From assembly GCA_002686675.1 (NCBI GenBank), contig NYYF01000051.1, positions 1 to 12,107 on the forward strand: 12,107 bases of DNA. Reading direction: 5' to 3'. Shown here piece after piece: positions 1 to 7,407 of the stretch. Each line of letters starts with the position of its first letter. The first letter of the stretch is position 1. The position numbers and the translations under genes are program-made. Source of the stretch: Fidelibacterota bacterium (GTDB taxonomy: Bacteria > Marinisomatota > Marinisomatia > Marinisomatales > UBA8229). Below the pieces are notes generated by a model that saw nothing but the letters and a program-made list of their open reading frames with translations, had not been told where the DNA came from and ran no database searches.

Positions 1-75
1 AATGAGAAATTTCTATTAACATTGAATATAGCGGTATTAAAATATTTTGAGACTTAGAGAATAATATAGTTCAAG

Positions 76-312
76 ATGATTATAAAAAAATATTTTTTAG
101 GTATCTTAAGATGGGGTCTTCGATTCCATAGCGCAATTCATTTAATTGAATTGATTTCGGCAATTTATGAAGAGGCCTATATGACAGCGGGGATTGCTTT
201 TGTGGGAGGTTTTATTGAAGTTTTGGCAAGTTTTTTTATACCTAATGAACATGTTCATCTAAAACCCATAAAATCAGATGTCCACGCTCATTGTGAAGAA
301 GAAGATGACTAA
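76..312 (+). CDS. Small His/acid-tailed membrane protein, function unknown
   Basis: A 78-residue protein I do not recognise. Residues 13-33 form a possible amphipathic helix with two His (18, 22) and a cluster of acids (E25, E32, E33). Residues 36-55 are a hydrophobic, probably membrane-spanning stretch with one buried Glu (E48). The tail after residue 56 is rich in His and acids (H59, H61, H70, H72, C73, then EEEDD), which could bind a metal; that is inference from composition only. There is no signal peptide and no clear ribosome binding site before the ATG, only AT-rich sequence. It stands alone and converges on the FGE-fold gene with 12 bases between the two stops. The hydrophobic segment and biased tail argue for a real gene, but no family supports it here. 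Confidence 0.6.
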   Translation: MIIKKYFLGILRWGLRFHSAIHLIELISAIYEEAYMTAGIAFVGGFIEVLASFFIPNEHVHLKPIKSDVHAHCEEEDD

Positions 313-322
313 TTTTTCTTCT
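297..322. terminator. Stem-loop between convergent genes, possible weak bidirectional terminator
   Basis: AGAAGAAGA (297-305) can pair with TTTTTCTTCT-side bases 314-322 (nine pairs, one of them G-T) around an 8-base loop that contains the stop codon of the upstream gene. It lies in the 12-base gap between two convergent genes, where a shared terminator is expected. The stem is AT-rich and no clean T-run follows on either strand, so termination is unproven. Confidence 0.25.
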
Positions 323-324
323 GT

Positions 325-1023
325 TTAATAGATATTCATTGCACAGCGAAAACCGAAATCACTGAACTGTTTTTCAGGAGGAAGACTACTCCGTGCGGCA
401 CAACGCGTGAAGCGGATTAGGTGCCGCCATGATCCTCCCCTTGCCACACGGCGGGCACCACGCTTGGGACCATTTGGATTTTGGTTTGGAGAGATATCAT
501 AGTAATTTGGATCATACCAATCTGCGCACCATTCATGGATACCCTCTGACATATTGTAAAGGTTATAACCATTTTTTCCTTCAGTTCCCTTGATGGTAAG
601 ATAAGCATTTCGTCCTCCCAAATGGTTCCCAGGGAGTTTATTTCCCCAGGAATATTCACATCCTTTCATACCGCCTCGTGCCGCTTTTTCCCGTTCTGCT
701 TCAGTTGGTAAACGGTAAGGTTTTTCCGTTAACCCTTTTAACCAATTACAATATGTGATTGCATCGTACCAACTGGTACCAACTACAGGATGATCCGGGG
801 TTGAAAAATTTGGTTTATTCCAAAATGGAGGAGGAGGATATACTTTCATTTTTATGAATAATGCATACTCTCTGTTTGTTACCGGATATTTACCAATTGC
901 AAAAGAATTAACCCAAACAGTATGGATAGGTGCTTCATTTGGTGAACCGTTTTTACTTCCCATAAGAAAACTACCTTCAGGGATTTGGATATATTCTGGT
1001 TCGATATAGCTTTGTTTGTTCAC
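325..1023 (-). CDS. SUMF1/formylglycine-generating-enzyme-fold protein lacking the catalytic cysteines
   Basis: A 232-residue protein that is essentially one FGE-sulfatase (SUMF1) domain. Family landmarks occur in order: IPEGSFLMGS at 14-23, the HTVWVNSFAIGKYPVTNREY block near 34-53, HPVVGTSWYDAITYCNWL at 78-95, RLPTEAEREKAARGG at 104-118 (the usual Trp of TEAEWE is Arg111), and a C-terminal GGSW (196-199), RCAARS (207-212), GFRCA (224-228). True formylglycine-generating enzymes carry a Cys pair just after GGSY. Here that loop is shortened and has no Cys between 199 and 208, so sulfatase activation is unlikely. Related members without the pair include EgtB/PvdO-type iron enzymes and proteins of unknown role. 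There is no signal peptide, so it is probably cytoplasmic. No sulfatase or ergothioneine gene is nearby. The ATG at 1023 is the first available and has only a weak purine run upstream. Confidence 0.85.
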   Translation of the reverse strand: MNKQSYIEPEYIQIPEGSFLMGSKNGSPNEAPIHTVWVNSFAIGKYPVTNREYALFIKMKVYPPPPFWNKPNFSTPDHPVVGTSWYDAITYCNWLKGLTEKPYRLPTEAEREKAARGGMKGCEYSWGNKLPGNHLGGRNAYLTIKGTEGKNGYNLYNMSEGIHEWCADWYDPNYYDISPNQNPNGPKRGARRVARGGSWRHLIRFTRCAARSSLPPEKQFSDFGFRCAMNIY

Positions 1024-1224
1024 TTACTAAAATTACTTTTAAATTTGTTACAAAAAAGAAAAGAAGGAAGGTTAAAAAGTATCCTTAAACTTACATTCAT
1101 AACATCAGTTTACTTTAATATTACTATTAAAAAATATGTGGATAGGTGAAAAAGACAGTAAAACCTTTTCTTATCACAATAGTGTTGCAAGGCTTTTTGG
1201 TAAACAACCAATTATTGTGGAGAA

Positions 1225-2064
1225 GTGAGTAGAGTGAGCTATGCAAGGATCTCCGTCATCGTTCCTACGTACAATCGCGTCCATCAGCTTCCCAGGGCTC
1301 TTGATTCAATTTTATGTCAATCCTGCTCACCAAAGGAAATTATCGTTGTGGATGATGGATCCACCGATGAAACCTCAGCTTTGATGACTTCGGAGTATCC
1401 GGAGATTGTGTTTATTCAGCAACAAAATAATGGTGTAAGCAGTGCTAGAAATGTGGGGATAAAACGTGCATCTGGCGACTGGATTGCATTTCTTGATTCA
1501 GATGATGAATGGCTCCCGGAAAAACTAGAAATCCAAATGAAAGTGCTTTATGAAAATCCCGAAATAAAAATATGTCATACAAACGAAATCTGGATTCGGA
1601 ATGGAAAAAGGGTTAATCCTAAAAAGAAACACGAAAAATTTGGCGGATCGATTTTTCAAAAGTGTCTGCCATTGTGTTGTATTTCTCCATCTAGTGTGAT
1701 AATTCACAAAAGTATTTTTAGAGAGATCGGATTATTTGATTACTCTCTTCCCGTGTGTGAAGATTACGATTTGTGGCTCCGAATTACTGCACGGAATTCA
1801 GTGTTATATATCGAGGAACCGTTACTTATCAAATATGGGGGTCATGAGGATCAGCTTTCCAAAAAATATTGGGGTATGGACCGATTCCGAATTAAGTCCC
1901 TGGAGAAAATCATATCTTCAAGAGTACTTTCAGATTTGGATGAAAATGCAGCGAAAAAAATGCTGATGGAAAAAATATATATTTTTATTCAGGGAGCTCA
2001 AAAGCGGGGCAACATAAAGGAAGTCAAAAAATTTAAAGAACAATATTCAGAATTTTTACAGTGA
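1225..2064 (+). CDS. Glycosyltransferase family 2 (GT-A fold)
   Basis: A 279-residue soluble glycosyltransferase that transfers a sugar from a nucleotide donor to an unidentified acceptor. The N-terminal GT-A domain shows ISVIVPTYNR (9-18), the nucleotide-binding VDDGSTD (42-48), NNGVSSARNVG (68-78), and the metal-binding LDSDD (90-94). The likely catalytic acids are E179-D180 in CEDYDLWLR. There are no membrane helices; the C-terminal 60 residues are Lys/Glu-rich and probably helical. The start is GTG 1225 or in-frame GTG 1234. GGAG at 1219-1222 is only 2 bases from the first and 11 from the second, so the shorter form (three residues less) is quite possible. It is coupled to the next gene by a GTGA overlap. 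No polysaccharide cluster surrounds it, so the acceptor cannot be inferred. Confidence 0.9.
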   Translation: MSRVSYARISVIVPTYNRVHQLPRALDSILCQSCSPKEIIVVDDGSTDETSALMTSEYPEIVFIQQQNNGVSSARNVGIKRASGDWIAFLDSDDEWLPEKLEIQMKVLYENPEIKICHTNEIWIRNGKRVNPKKKHEKFGGSIFQKCLPLCCISPSSVIIHKSIFREIGLFDYSLPVCEDYDLWLRITARNSVLYIEEPLLIKYGGHEDQLSKKYWGMDRFRIKSLEKIISSRVLSDLDENAAKKMLMEKIYIFIQGAQKRGNIKEVKKFKEQYSEFLQ

Positions 2065-2699
2065 TTGGGAAAATAAATTTTGTGGTTGCTCTTTTCTGTG
2101 AAGCAAAACCAATAATCACTCATTTTAATCTCAGTAAAAGTGAATCAACCTTATTCAAACTCTATTCTAATCAAAACCATTCGATTTGGCTTATTATTTC
2201 AGGTATTGGATCATCTGCTTCCTCAAGGGCAACAAAACACCTTGCCTTAGCTTCGGGAGCAGATATGGGCACCGCGTGGTTGAATATAGGAATTGGCGGT
2301 CACGATAATTTGCCACTAGGAAAAGCCATTTTAGCACACAAGATTACCGATTTTTCGATGGGAAAGACTTGGTTTTCCCAACTGGTATTCGATCCACCAT
2401 GTTTAACGGCCTCTGTTAAAACAGTTGAAAAACCTGACTTTAATTATCCAGATGATAATGTTGTAGAAATGGAAGCATCTGGATTTTTTTCTGCAGCAGA
2501 ATCCTTTTCAACAAGAGAAATTATTCACTGTATGAAAATAATTTCTGATAATTCGCAGTCTTCTGCTGATAAAATTACAGCAGCTATGGTTGATGAATTA
2601 ATCAGCAGAAATCTATCAATCATAAAAGAGTTGGTGAAAAAACTTCAGTTTTTATCAATGAAAGAACAAGAAAGAACTTCAGATCCTCCATTTTTATAA
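2061..2699 (+). CDS. Nucleoside phosphorylase/nucleosidase superfamily (MTAN/PNP-like) protein
   Basis: A 212-residue protein of the PNP/MTA-SAH nucleosidase fold, whose members cleave the N-glycosidic bond of nucleosides in the cytoplasm. Visible landmarks are a first strand ending in FCEAKP, with E14 where MTAN has its water-activating Glu; ISGIG near 46-50; NIGIGGH near 75-81, matching the central glycine-rich strand; VEMEASGFF (135-143), matching the ribose-binding VEMEA motif; and IISDN with D163 in the position of the catalytic Asp. Length fits an MTAN or futalosine hydrolase. EASGFF rather than EAAA suggests a divergent subfamily, so the substrate is open. The GTG start overlaps the glycosyltransferase stop (GTGA) and has no Shine-Dalgarno, implying translational coupling. 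The final twenty residues are charged and look like an extra tail. Confidence 0.8.
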   Translation: MIGKINFVVALFCEAKPIITHFNLSKSESTLFKLYSNQNHSIWLIISGIGSSASSRATKHLALASGADMGTAWLNIGIGGHDNLPLGKAILAHKITDFSMGKTWFSQLVFDPPCLTASVKTVEKPDFNYPDDNVVEMEASGFFSAAESFSTREIIHCMKIISDNSQSSADKITAAMVDELISRNLSIIKELVKKLQFLSMKEQERTSDPPFL

Positions 2700-2865
2700 G
2701 AGTGCCTTTCCTTCTGTCATTTTACGGTCACTCAAACCCATCAGTAGTGTATGGTTTCAGCTCAACTGTCAATGAATGAAGTAGATATTAGTTTAAAAAA
2801 GTAAATGTTATTTTCAGAAAAAAGAGAGCAATTTGGTAAATTTTTGGATCGGTCAGACCTACCAA

Positions 2866-3630
2866 TCAGTTTAAACGTTTCTCAATAAACTCCAGCATTT
2901 TTTTCTGCTGTGATAACCAGCCTAACCTTGTTTCAATATTAACATAGCGAATCCCATTCCGAAGCGCAGCCCAAGACAGACTGCCGTCATCTTCTTTAGG
3001 GGGCTGATCCTGTAAAAGTACATTAAAATGACCCACAGATAATTTGTCGAAGTCGTCAGGATCAGTACATATGATAAAGTCACGAGGATTTTCTTTTGGA
3101 TTTAAAGAAACTTTGGTACAGTTTTCCAACTCGGATTTTAAGTTATACCCACGAAAATTGTTGTGAACTGCGATCAAAATACCTCCTGAATCTGGAAAAA
3201 GGATAGTAAGAAATTGTTCACGATTTTGGTCCAGTTCATCCAGAGCTTCGTTGAATTTCCCAGGTGCCCATTTCGCCCTGAATTTTTTTAGAGCTCTGCG
3301 TGAACCTGATCTGGAGAATATTCGATTTGGATCAATCTTGGTGTTTTGATAAACCACCTCCCGCTCATCGCTTTTTATCAGAAATGCAGTTCCATCATAA
3401 TGATTCAAATGATGCCATAAAGCCATGTTTGCGGTTCTTTCATCACCGTGCAGCCAAATGTAGTGGTTGTTGGATATGCCGTTTATTACAACTTCGAATT
3501 CAATACCAGAGAATGATACTGATGTGGTCAGAACTTCTGATTTTTCTTCTCCTGAACTAAACAGCAAGCTCATGATAAAATGGATATAAAATAATCTATT
3601 TAACAAGGATTGATTCCCTAGTTTTGGCAC
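2866..3630 (-). CDS. M14-like zinc hydrolase family protein, uncharacterised
   Basis: A 254-residue protein with the order of active-site signatures expected of a metallocarboxypeptidase (M14)-type fold: WLHGDE with H61 and E64 (HxxE zinc pair), DPNR at 100-103 (substrate-carboxylate binding), AVHNN with H156 (third ligand), and YVNIET with E233 where M14 enzymes place the catalytic Glu. The surrounding sequence is unlike classical carboxypeptidases, so this is assignment by motif order, not by a named family. The substrate is unknown; a peptide or acyl-amino-acid amide is plausible. The GTG start at 3630 gives a hydrophobic N-terminus (residues 9-25) that may be a signal peptide. The in-frame ATG at 3573 (residue 20) would remove most of it; neither has a good ribosome binding site, so location is undecided. 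The gene is monocistronic and divergent from the cytochrome c operon. Confidence 0.6.
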   Translation of the reverse strand: MPKLGNQSLLNRLFYIHFIMSLLFSSGEEKSEVLTTSVSFSGIEFEVVINGISNNHYIWLHGDERTANMALWHHLNHYDGTAFLIKSDEREVVYQNTKIDPNRIFSRSGSRRALKKFRAKWAPGKFNEALDELDQNREQFLTILFPDSGGILIAVHNNFRGYNLKSELENCTKVSLNPKENPRDFIICTDPDDFDKLSVGHFNVLLQDQPPKEDDGSLSWAALRNGIRYVNIETRLGWLSQQKKMLEFIEKRLN

Positions 3631-3636
3631 GATCTT

Positions 3637-3662
3637 TTGTTGAAAGTTTGGTAAAGTATAAT
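3637..3662 (+). promoter_or_regulatory. Candidate promoter with a perfect -10 upstream of the cytochrome c operon
   Basis: TATAAT occurs exactly at 3657-3662, with TTGTTG at 3637-3642 upstream. The 14-base spacer is shorter than the usual 16-18; TTTTGT at 3635-3640 would give 16 but matches poorly. It lies in the divergent intergenic region and would give a leader of about 150 bases containing the palindrome at 3721-3741. Confidence 0.3.
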
Positions 3663-3720
3663 CTGGTTATTCCTTACATGACTACACAAATGACTATGCT
3701 GTAACGAAAAGTCTTTTCAT

Positions 3721-3741
3721 CTCCAGAATTTACGTCTGGAG
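3721..3741. promoter_or_regulatory. 7-bp perfect inverted repeat in the divergent intergenic region
   Basis: CTCCAGA (3721-3727) and TCTGGAG (3735-3741) are perfect inverted repeats around the 7-base spacer ATTTACG. The position, between the divergent M14-like gene and the lipoprotein-resB-ccsA operon, suits an operator for a dimeric regulator or a leader hairpin. No T-run follows, so it is not a typical terminator. No regulator gene is in the window. Confidence 0.35.
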
Positions 3742-3821
3742 TGGGTATGGAATCAATTTGTAGTGTGTGGGATTAAAAAACCCCGCTAAATTTACCTCCT
3801 TATTCAAACCAAAATTCTACC

Positions 3822-4391
3822 ATGATAAAAAATCGGACCCCTCTTATTTTACTGGCTATAGTGTTACTGTCCTGTGACACGGGTGATCATGTCCGGACAT
3901 ATCGCTTGCCAAAAATCAAGGAGAGTAACAACCCTCATCAAATCAAAGAGGTAAAAATCAAACCATCAGGTTTCATCTGGAAAAAACCCGGTTCATGGAT
4001 CCCTTCCAGGGGTTCTTCAATGAGGCTGGCGAGCTTTGAGATTCCCTATTCCGGTGGTATGGGGGAGTTGTCCATTATCCAGCTTGGGGGTGAAGGAGGG
4101 GGTCTCGAAGCTAATGTAAACCGTTGGCGTGGACAGATCGGCCTAGGCCCCTTATCCAGGTTTGAGATTGAAGCTGAAGCAGAAAACGGGGTGAGTGAAC
4201 TTGGAAATTATCAGTTGTTCCGGCTGATCAATCTTGGTAAAAAGGAGTCGGCTTTTCTTACGGCTATTTTTTCTTTAGAGTCTAGTGTCCTATTCATTAA
4301 ACTGATTACCAGTGCAGACGGCATAGTAGAGTTAGAAAAAGATTTTAAAGCTTTCTGTTCATCTATGAAACGTGATAATAGTAATCAATGA
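3822..4391 (+). CDS. Lipoprotein of a cytochrome c biogenesis (ResB-CcsA) operon
   Basis: A 189-residue predicted lipoprotein. The signal peptide has two basic residues (K3, R5), a hydrophobic core (8-16) and a lipobox ending in LLSC with Cys18. Asp19 at +2 would act as an inner-membrane retention signal if the enterobacterial rule applies here. The mature part contains a W-K-x-P-G-S-W segment, SSMRLASF, a Gly-rich stretch and EANVNRWRGQIGL; the last resembles short proteins I associate with ResB/CcsA loci, but the biochemical role is unknown to me. The gene overlaps resB by ATGA, so the product is very likely made with the haem-delivery machinery and may act on the outer face of the membrane during cytochrome c maturation. 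No Shine-Dalgarno precedes the ATG. Confidence 0.75.
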   Translation: MIKNRTPLILLAIVLLSCDTGDHVRTYRLPKIKESNNPHQIKEVKIKPSGFIWKKPGSWIPSRGSSMRLASFEIPYSGGMGELSIIQLGGEGGGLEANVNRWRGQIGLGPLSRFEIEAEAENGVSELGNYQLFRLINLGKKESAFLTAIFSLESSVLFIKLITSADGIVELEKDFKAFCSSMKRDNSNQ

Positions 4392-5515
4392 AACAGATCA
4401 TTAAAACAATAGGCAATCCCAAGATTTTTGTCTACACGTTAATTTGGCTTATGGTTTTGGTTGTTCTGGGCACTCTTGCCCAGCGGGATATTGGACTCTA
4501 TGCTTCTCAGCAGAAATATTTTTCGGCTAACATTACCTGGTTGGGCAATATCATTCCCGCTCCGGGGGGTAGAATCACCATGGTTATTATGCTGGTAAAT
4601 CTCACATTCATGGTTTTATTTAAACATAATCTGTGGAAAATTAAAAAAATGGGTGTTCTTATTATGCATATTGGAGCACTTCTCCTACTTATAGGTGGAG
4701 GGCTAACAGCGATATTCAGTTCTGAGGGGAACATGATAATTGAAGAAGGGGCTCAATCAAATCATGTGGATGACTATCATGATATGGAGCTGACTGTTAT
4801 TAATACTTCAAATGAAACCCTGGATGAATATACAGTTTTCGATCAGCCCATATTGGGAAAGGGAAATATCTTATCCCATGAAAACCTGAATTTTAATATT
4901 GAAATTATGAGCTATCTTAGAAATTGTGAACCCTTGAAGCGTACTGCACCCGCAGGAATCCAATATAGGGGTATGTTAAAAAATTTCATGTTGAGTGAAT
5001 TAAAGCCGGAAAAGGAAAATAACCGAAATCGTCCCGGAATAACTTATAGGATTACAAATTCTGGCTCCAGTATCGATGGAATTTATGGTGTCTTCTTTGG
5101 ACAATCTGTGTCACAAACTGCGGTCATAAATAATCAGAATTATGAATTTATCATTCGGAGAAAACGAACATATCTTCCCTTTGCAATTGAATTATTGGAT
5201 TTTAAAAAAGTACTGCATGCTGGAACAGGCATAGCAAAAAGTTACAGTTCAGAAGTAAACTTAGTTGAAAATGATATCCCCAGGAGAGTTTTGATTGAGA
5301 TGAACGAACCCCTGCGTCATAAAGGCTATACCTTTTTCCAGGCATCCTTTATTGAGGGTCTCGAAGGAGATACAACAGTGCTGGCAGCGGTAAAAAATTA
5401 TGGAAGGTTATTCCCTTATATTTCAAGTATTGTTATGAGCATCGGACTACTTCTTCATTTATTGAGTAGTCTGCCAAAACTTCTTCGAAAAAATCCAAAG
5501 GTTAACCCATCGTGA
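4388..5515 (+). CDS. resB: Cytochrome c biogenesis protein ResB (Ccs1 family)
   Basis: A 375-residue System II cytochrome c synthase subunit. With CcsA it moves haem across the cytoplasmic membrane and joins it to apocytochrome c. The topology is typical: TM1 about 12-31, TM2 about 63-79, TM3 about 88-109 carrying H94 in LIMHIGALLLL, a large extracytoplasmic domain from about 112 to 348, and a final TM (about 349-366) with H357. H94 and H357 are candidates for the haem-ligand His pair of the family. The diagnostic PLRHKGYTFFQASF-like segment, the ResB counterpart of PLxYxGxxFYQ, lies near 310-323. The ATG overlaps the lipoprotein stop (ATGA) and its own stop overlaps the GTG of ccsA. Length is at the shorter end for the family, consistent with a ResB separate from CcsA. 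Confidence 0.92.
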   Translation: MKQIIKTIGNPKIFVYTLIWLMVLVVLGTLAQRDIGLYASQQKYFSANITWLGNIIPAPGGRITMVIMLVNLTFMVLFKHNLWKIKKMGVLIMHIGALLLLIGGGLTAIFSSEGNMIIEEGAQSNHVDDYHDMELTVINTSNETLDEYTVFDQPILGKGNILSHENLNFNIEIMSYLRNCEPLKRTAPAGIQYRGMLKNFMLSELKPEKENNRNRPGITYRITNSGSSIDGIYGVFFGQSVSQTAVINNQNYEFIIRRKRTYLPFAIELLDFKKVLHAGTGIAKSYSSEVNLVENDIPRRVLIEMNEPLRHKGYTFFQASFIEGLEGDTTVLAAVKNYGRLFPYISSIVMSIGLLLHLLSSLPKLLRKNPKVNPS

Positions 5516-7407
5516 AGTTCTGTTTAAGATTGTTTATTCCCATTTTCGTGCTTCTTCCTTCATTATACAGCAGAGATTTTGATGAGAGAGATTTTCCTAT
5601 ACAAGATGGAGGACGGATCAAACCACTAGATACTTATGCACGGAATCAGTTGTTGGCATTTTACGGAAAACGGTCGATGAAACATGAAAATTTGTCTGCC
5701 ATTGACTGGATTTTTGACCTGATACTCAATCCAGAAAAAGGAGAAAAAAAAAAGATATTCGATATCCGAAATCCTGAGGTTACTGCAAGCCTTAGATTGG
5801 AGTGGACAAATAAGCATAAATATAGTTTTTATGAGGTGTTTTCAGGACTCAAGGAACAGTTGGAATTAATTAGTGAAATCCACAAAAAACCGGACGAATC
5901 TCGTACCATTTTTGAACAGCAGTTGCTGGAAATATACTTCAATGCTATACGGTTCAGAGAAATTGCCTATAGCCTGAGTTGTCTGGTACCCTATATAGAA
6001 GTCAATGATCCTCTCCTGGCAGAAAAACTGAACACATCATCTGGCAGAGCGGTCAGTTATGCACACCTTGTAAAACAGTTCCACACTTTAACCGAGATGT
6101 TTCATGTTGTCATGAATAAGCCAGAAGAGGAGCGATCAAAATCTGATAATGAGCTTAATATGATTCTTTTAACACTCCGACAAATCAGTTCAGAGGATTT
6201 TGCACAGGCACTAAAATTAATTCCTCCGTCTCCTCTTGATGAGACCGGGATGTGGCTTTCTCCCTGGGAGTTATTGGATGGCAGACCGCGTGAACCCTAT
6301 CAGGATAAAATCCTCAATGCTTTGGAAGAATATCTGGCTGAACGCATTTTGGGTGATGAAAACAAAATGATATCAGCGGTGACAGATTATGAGGCAGGAC
6401 TTGCATCCCTTGCCAAAGGCAAACCGGATATCAATTTGCTAAAGAAGGAAACTTGGGTGAATAAAGCAAATCTGTTTTATAACAGCGTGGCATTTTACCT
6501 TTTAGCATTTATTTTTCTTGGATTAAGCTGGATGTTTCATCAGCCCAAATTTCTACAGAGAACTTCCGCGGGCTTACTTGTCCTGGGGCTTTTGTATCAT
6601 ACCTATGGTATATACCTGAGGATGGTCATTATGGGGCGACCTCCGGTGTCTACTTTATACGAGTCAGTTATCTTTGTAGGATTTATCACTGTGGTATGTG
6701 CGGTTATAATTGAATATTTTCGCAGTGATGGATTAGGATTATTCATTGGAGCAGTAAGTGGATCTATTTTCCATTATATTGGTTTTGGTTATGCTGCAGA
6801 TGGAGATACGTTGGGGATGCTGGTGGCAGTCCTCAATTCTAATTTCTGGTTGGCTACCCATGTTACCACCATTACACTGGGCTATGGAGTAACAGTGGTT
6901 GCTGGATTTATCGGGCATCTGTATCTTATACAAATGATACGGAGTCCTGAAAATAAGACTCTGTTAAAAAGTATCAATAAAAACATGTTCGGAATCACTC
7001 TCGTTGCTCTTTTTTTTACACTTTTTGGAACTATTTTAGGAGGAATTTGGGCTGATCAATCCTGGGGTAGATTCTGGGGATGGGATCCCAAGGAAAATGG
7101 GGCTTTGCTGATTGTTATGTGGCATGTGATGATGATTCATATGCGCCTCACTGCCAAGGTAAAACCAGAAGGATTTGCCCTTGGTTTGATATTGAATATT
7201 ATTGTGGTAATGATGGCTTGGTTTGGTGTAAATCTATTAAATGTAGGCCTCCATAGCTACGGTTTTACCAGTGGTATTGCCAGGAATTTAGTTCTGTTCA
7301 CTGCCTTTGAATTGATTACCGGTTTTGGGACATATTACTGGGCAAAGTCCAGGAAGAGAAGCCTTACACTTCCAGTAATGATGAATGAAACTATGAGACA
7401 AAAATAA
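5512..7407 (+). CDS. ccsA: Cytochrome c biogenesis protein CcsA with a large N-terminal periplasmic domain
   Basis: A 631-residue haem exporter/synthase subunit of System II. Residues 1-20 form a signal peptide or first TM. A soluble region of nearly 300 residues follows (starting DFPIQDGGRIKPLDTYAR), then a multi-TM CcsA module from about 320. In that module the WWD haem-binding motif is at 518-528 (WGRFWGWDPKE), with flanking external His at H450 (LATHVTT) and H581 (GLHSYGF). Candidate internal His are H363 (LLYHTYG) and H543 (MIHMR). All essential His and Trp are present, so it should be active. Stand-alone CcsA proteins are about 300-350 residues, so the N-terminal domain is a substantial addition. 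The GTG start overlaps the resB stop and has AAAGG about ten bases upstream. Confidence 0.92.
   Translation: MKFCLRLFIPIFVLLPSLYSRDFDERDFPIQDGGRIKPLDTYARNQLLAFYGKRSMKHENLSAIDWIFDLILNPEKGEKKKIFDIRNPEVTASLRLEWTNKHKYSFYEVFSGLKEQLELISEIHKKPDESRTIFEQQLLEIYFNAIRFREIAYSLSCLVPYIEVNDPLLAEKLNTSSGRAVSYAHLVKQFHTLTEMFHVVMNKPEEERSKSDNELNMILLTLRQISSEDFAQALKLIPPSPLDETGMWLSPWELLDGRPREPYQDKILNALEEYLAERILGDENKMISAVTDYEAGLASLAKGKPDINLLKKETWVNKANLFYNSVAFYLLAFIFLGLSWMFHQPKFLQRTSAGLLVLGLLYHTYGIYLRMVIMGRPPVSTLYESVIFVGFITVVCAVIIEYFRSDGLGLFIGAVSGSIFHYIGFGYAADGDTLGMLVAVLNSNFWLATHVTTITLGYGVTVVAGFIGHLYLIQMIRSPENKTLLKSINKNMFGITLVALFFTLFGTILGGIWADQSWGRFWGWDPKENGALLIVMWHVMMIHMRLTAKVKPEGFALGLILNIIVVMMAWFGVNLLNVGLHSYGFTSGIARNLVLFTAFELITGFGTYYWAKSRKRSLTLPVMMNETMRQK

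Noticed and set aside
1197..1211. TTGGT-AAACA-ACCAA hairpin just upstream of the glycosyltransferase start
   Set aside because: Only five pairs in an AT-rich leader; no sign of a riboswitch or of start occlusion.
2700..2733. GAGTG/CACTC inverted repeat after the nucleosidase stop
   Set aside because: Five-base arms 24 bases apart are expected by chance.
2833..2866. Hairpin candidates (TTGGTA/TACCAA and ATTGGT/ACCGAT) between the nucleosidase and the M14-like gene
   Set aside because: Short stems, one with a wobble pair, and no T-run on the correct side, so I do not call a terminator.
3300..3560. An 86-codon plus-strand frame inside the M14-like gene
   Set aside because: It lies antisense to a gene with clear motif order and has no recognisable features of its own.
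3770..3805. Minus-strand AAGGAGG followed by GCGGGG and a T-run, and a plus-strand match to the anti-Shine-Dalgarno core
   Set aside because: No start codon follows the purine run at a useful distance on the minus strand, no stem precedes the T-run, and the plus-strand match is short enough to be chance.
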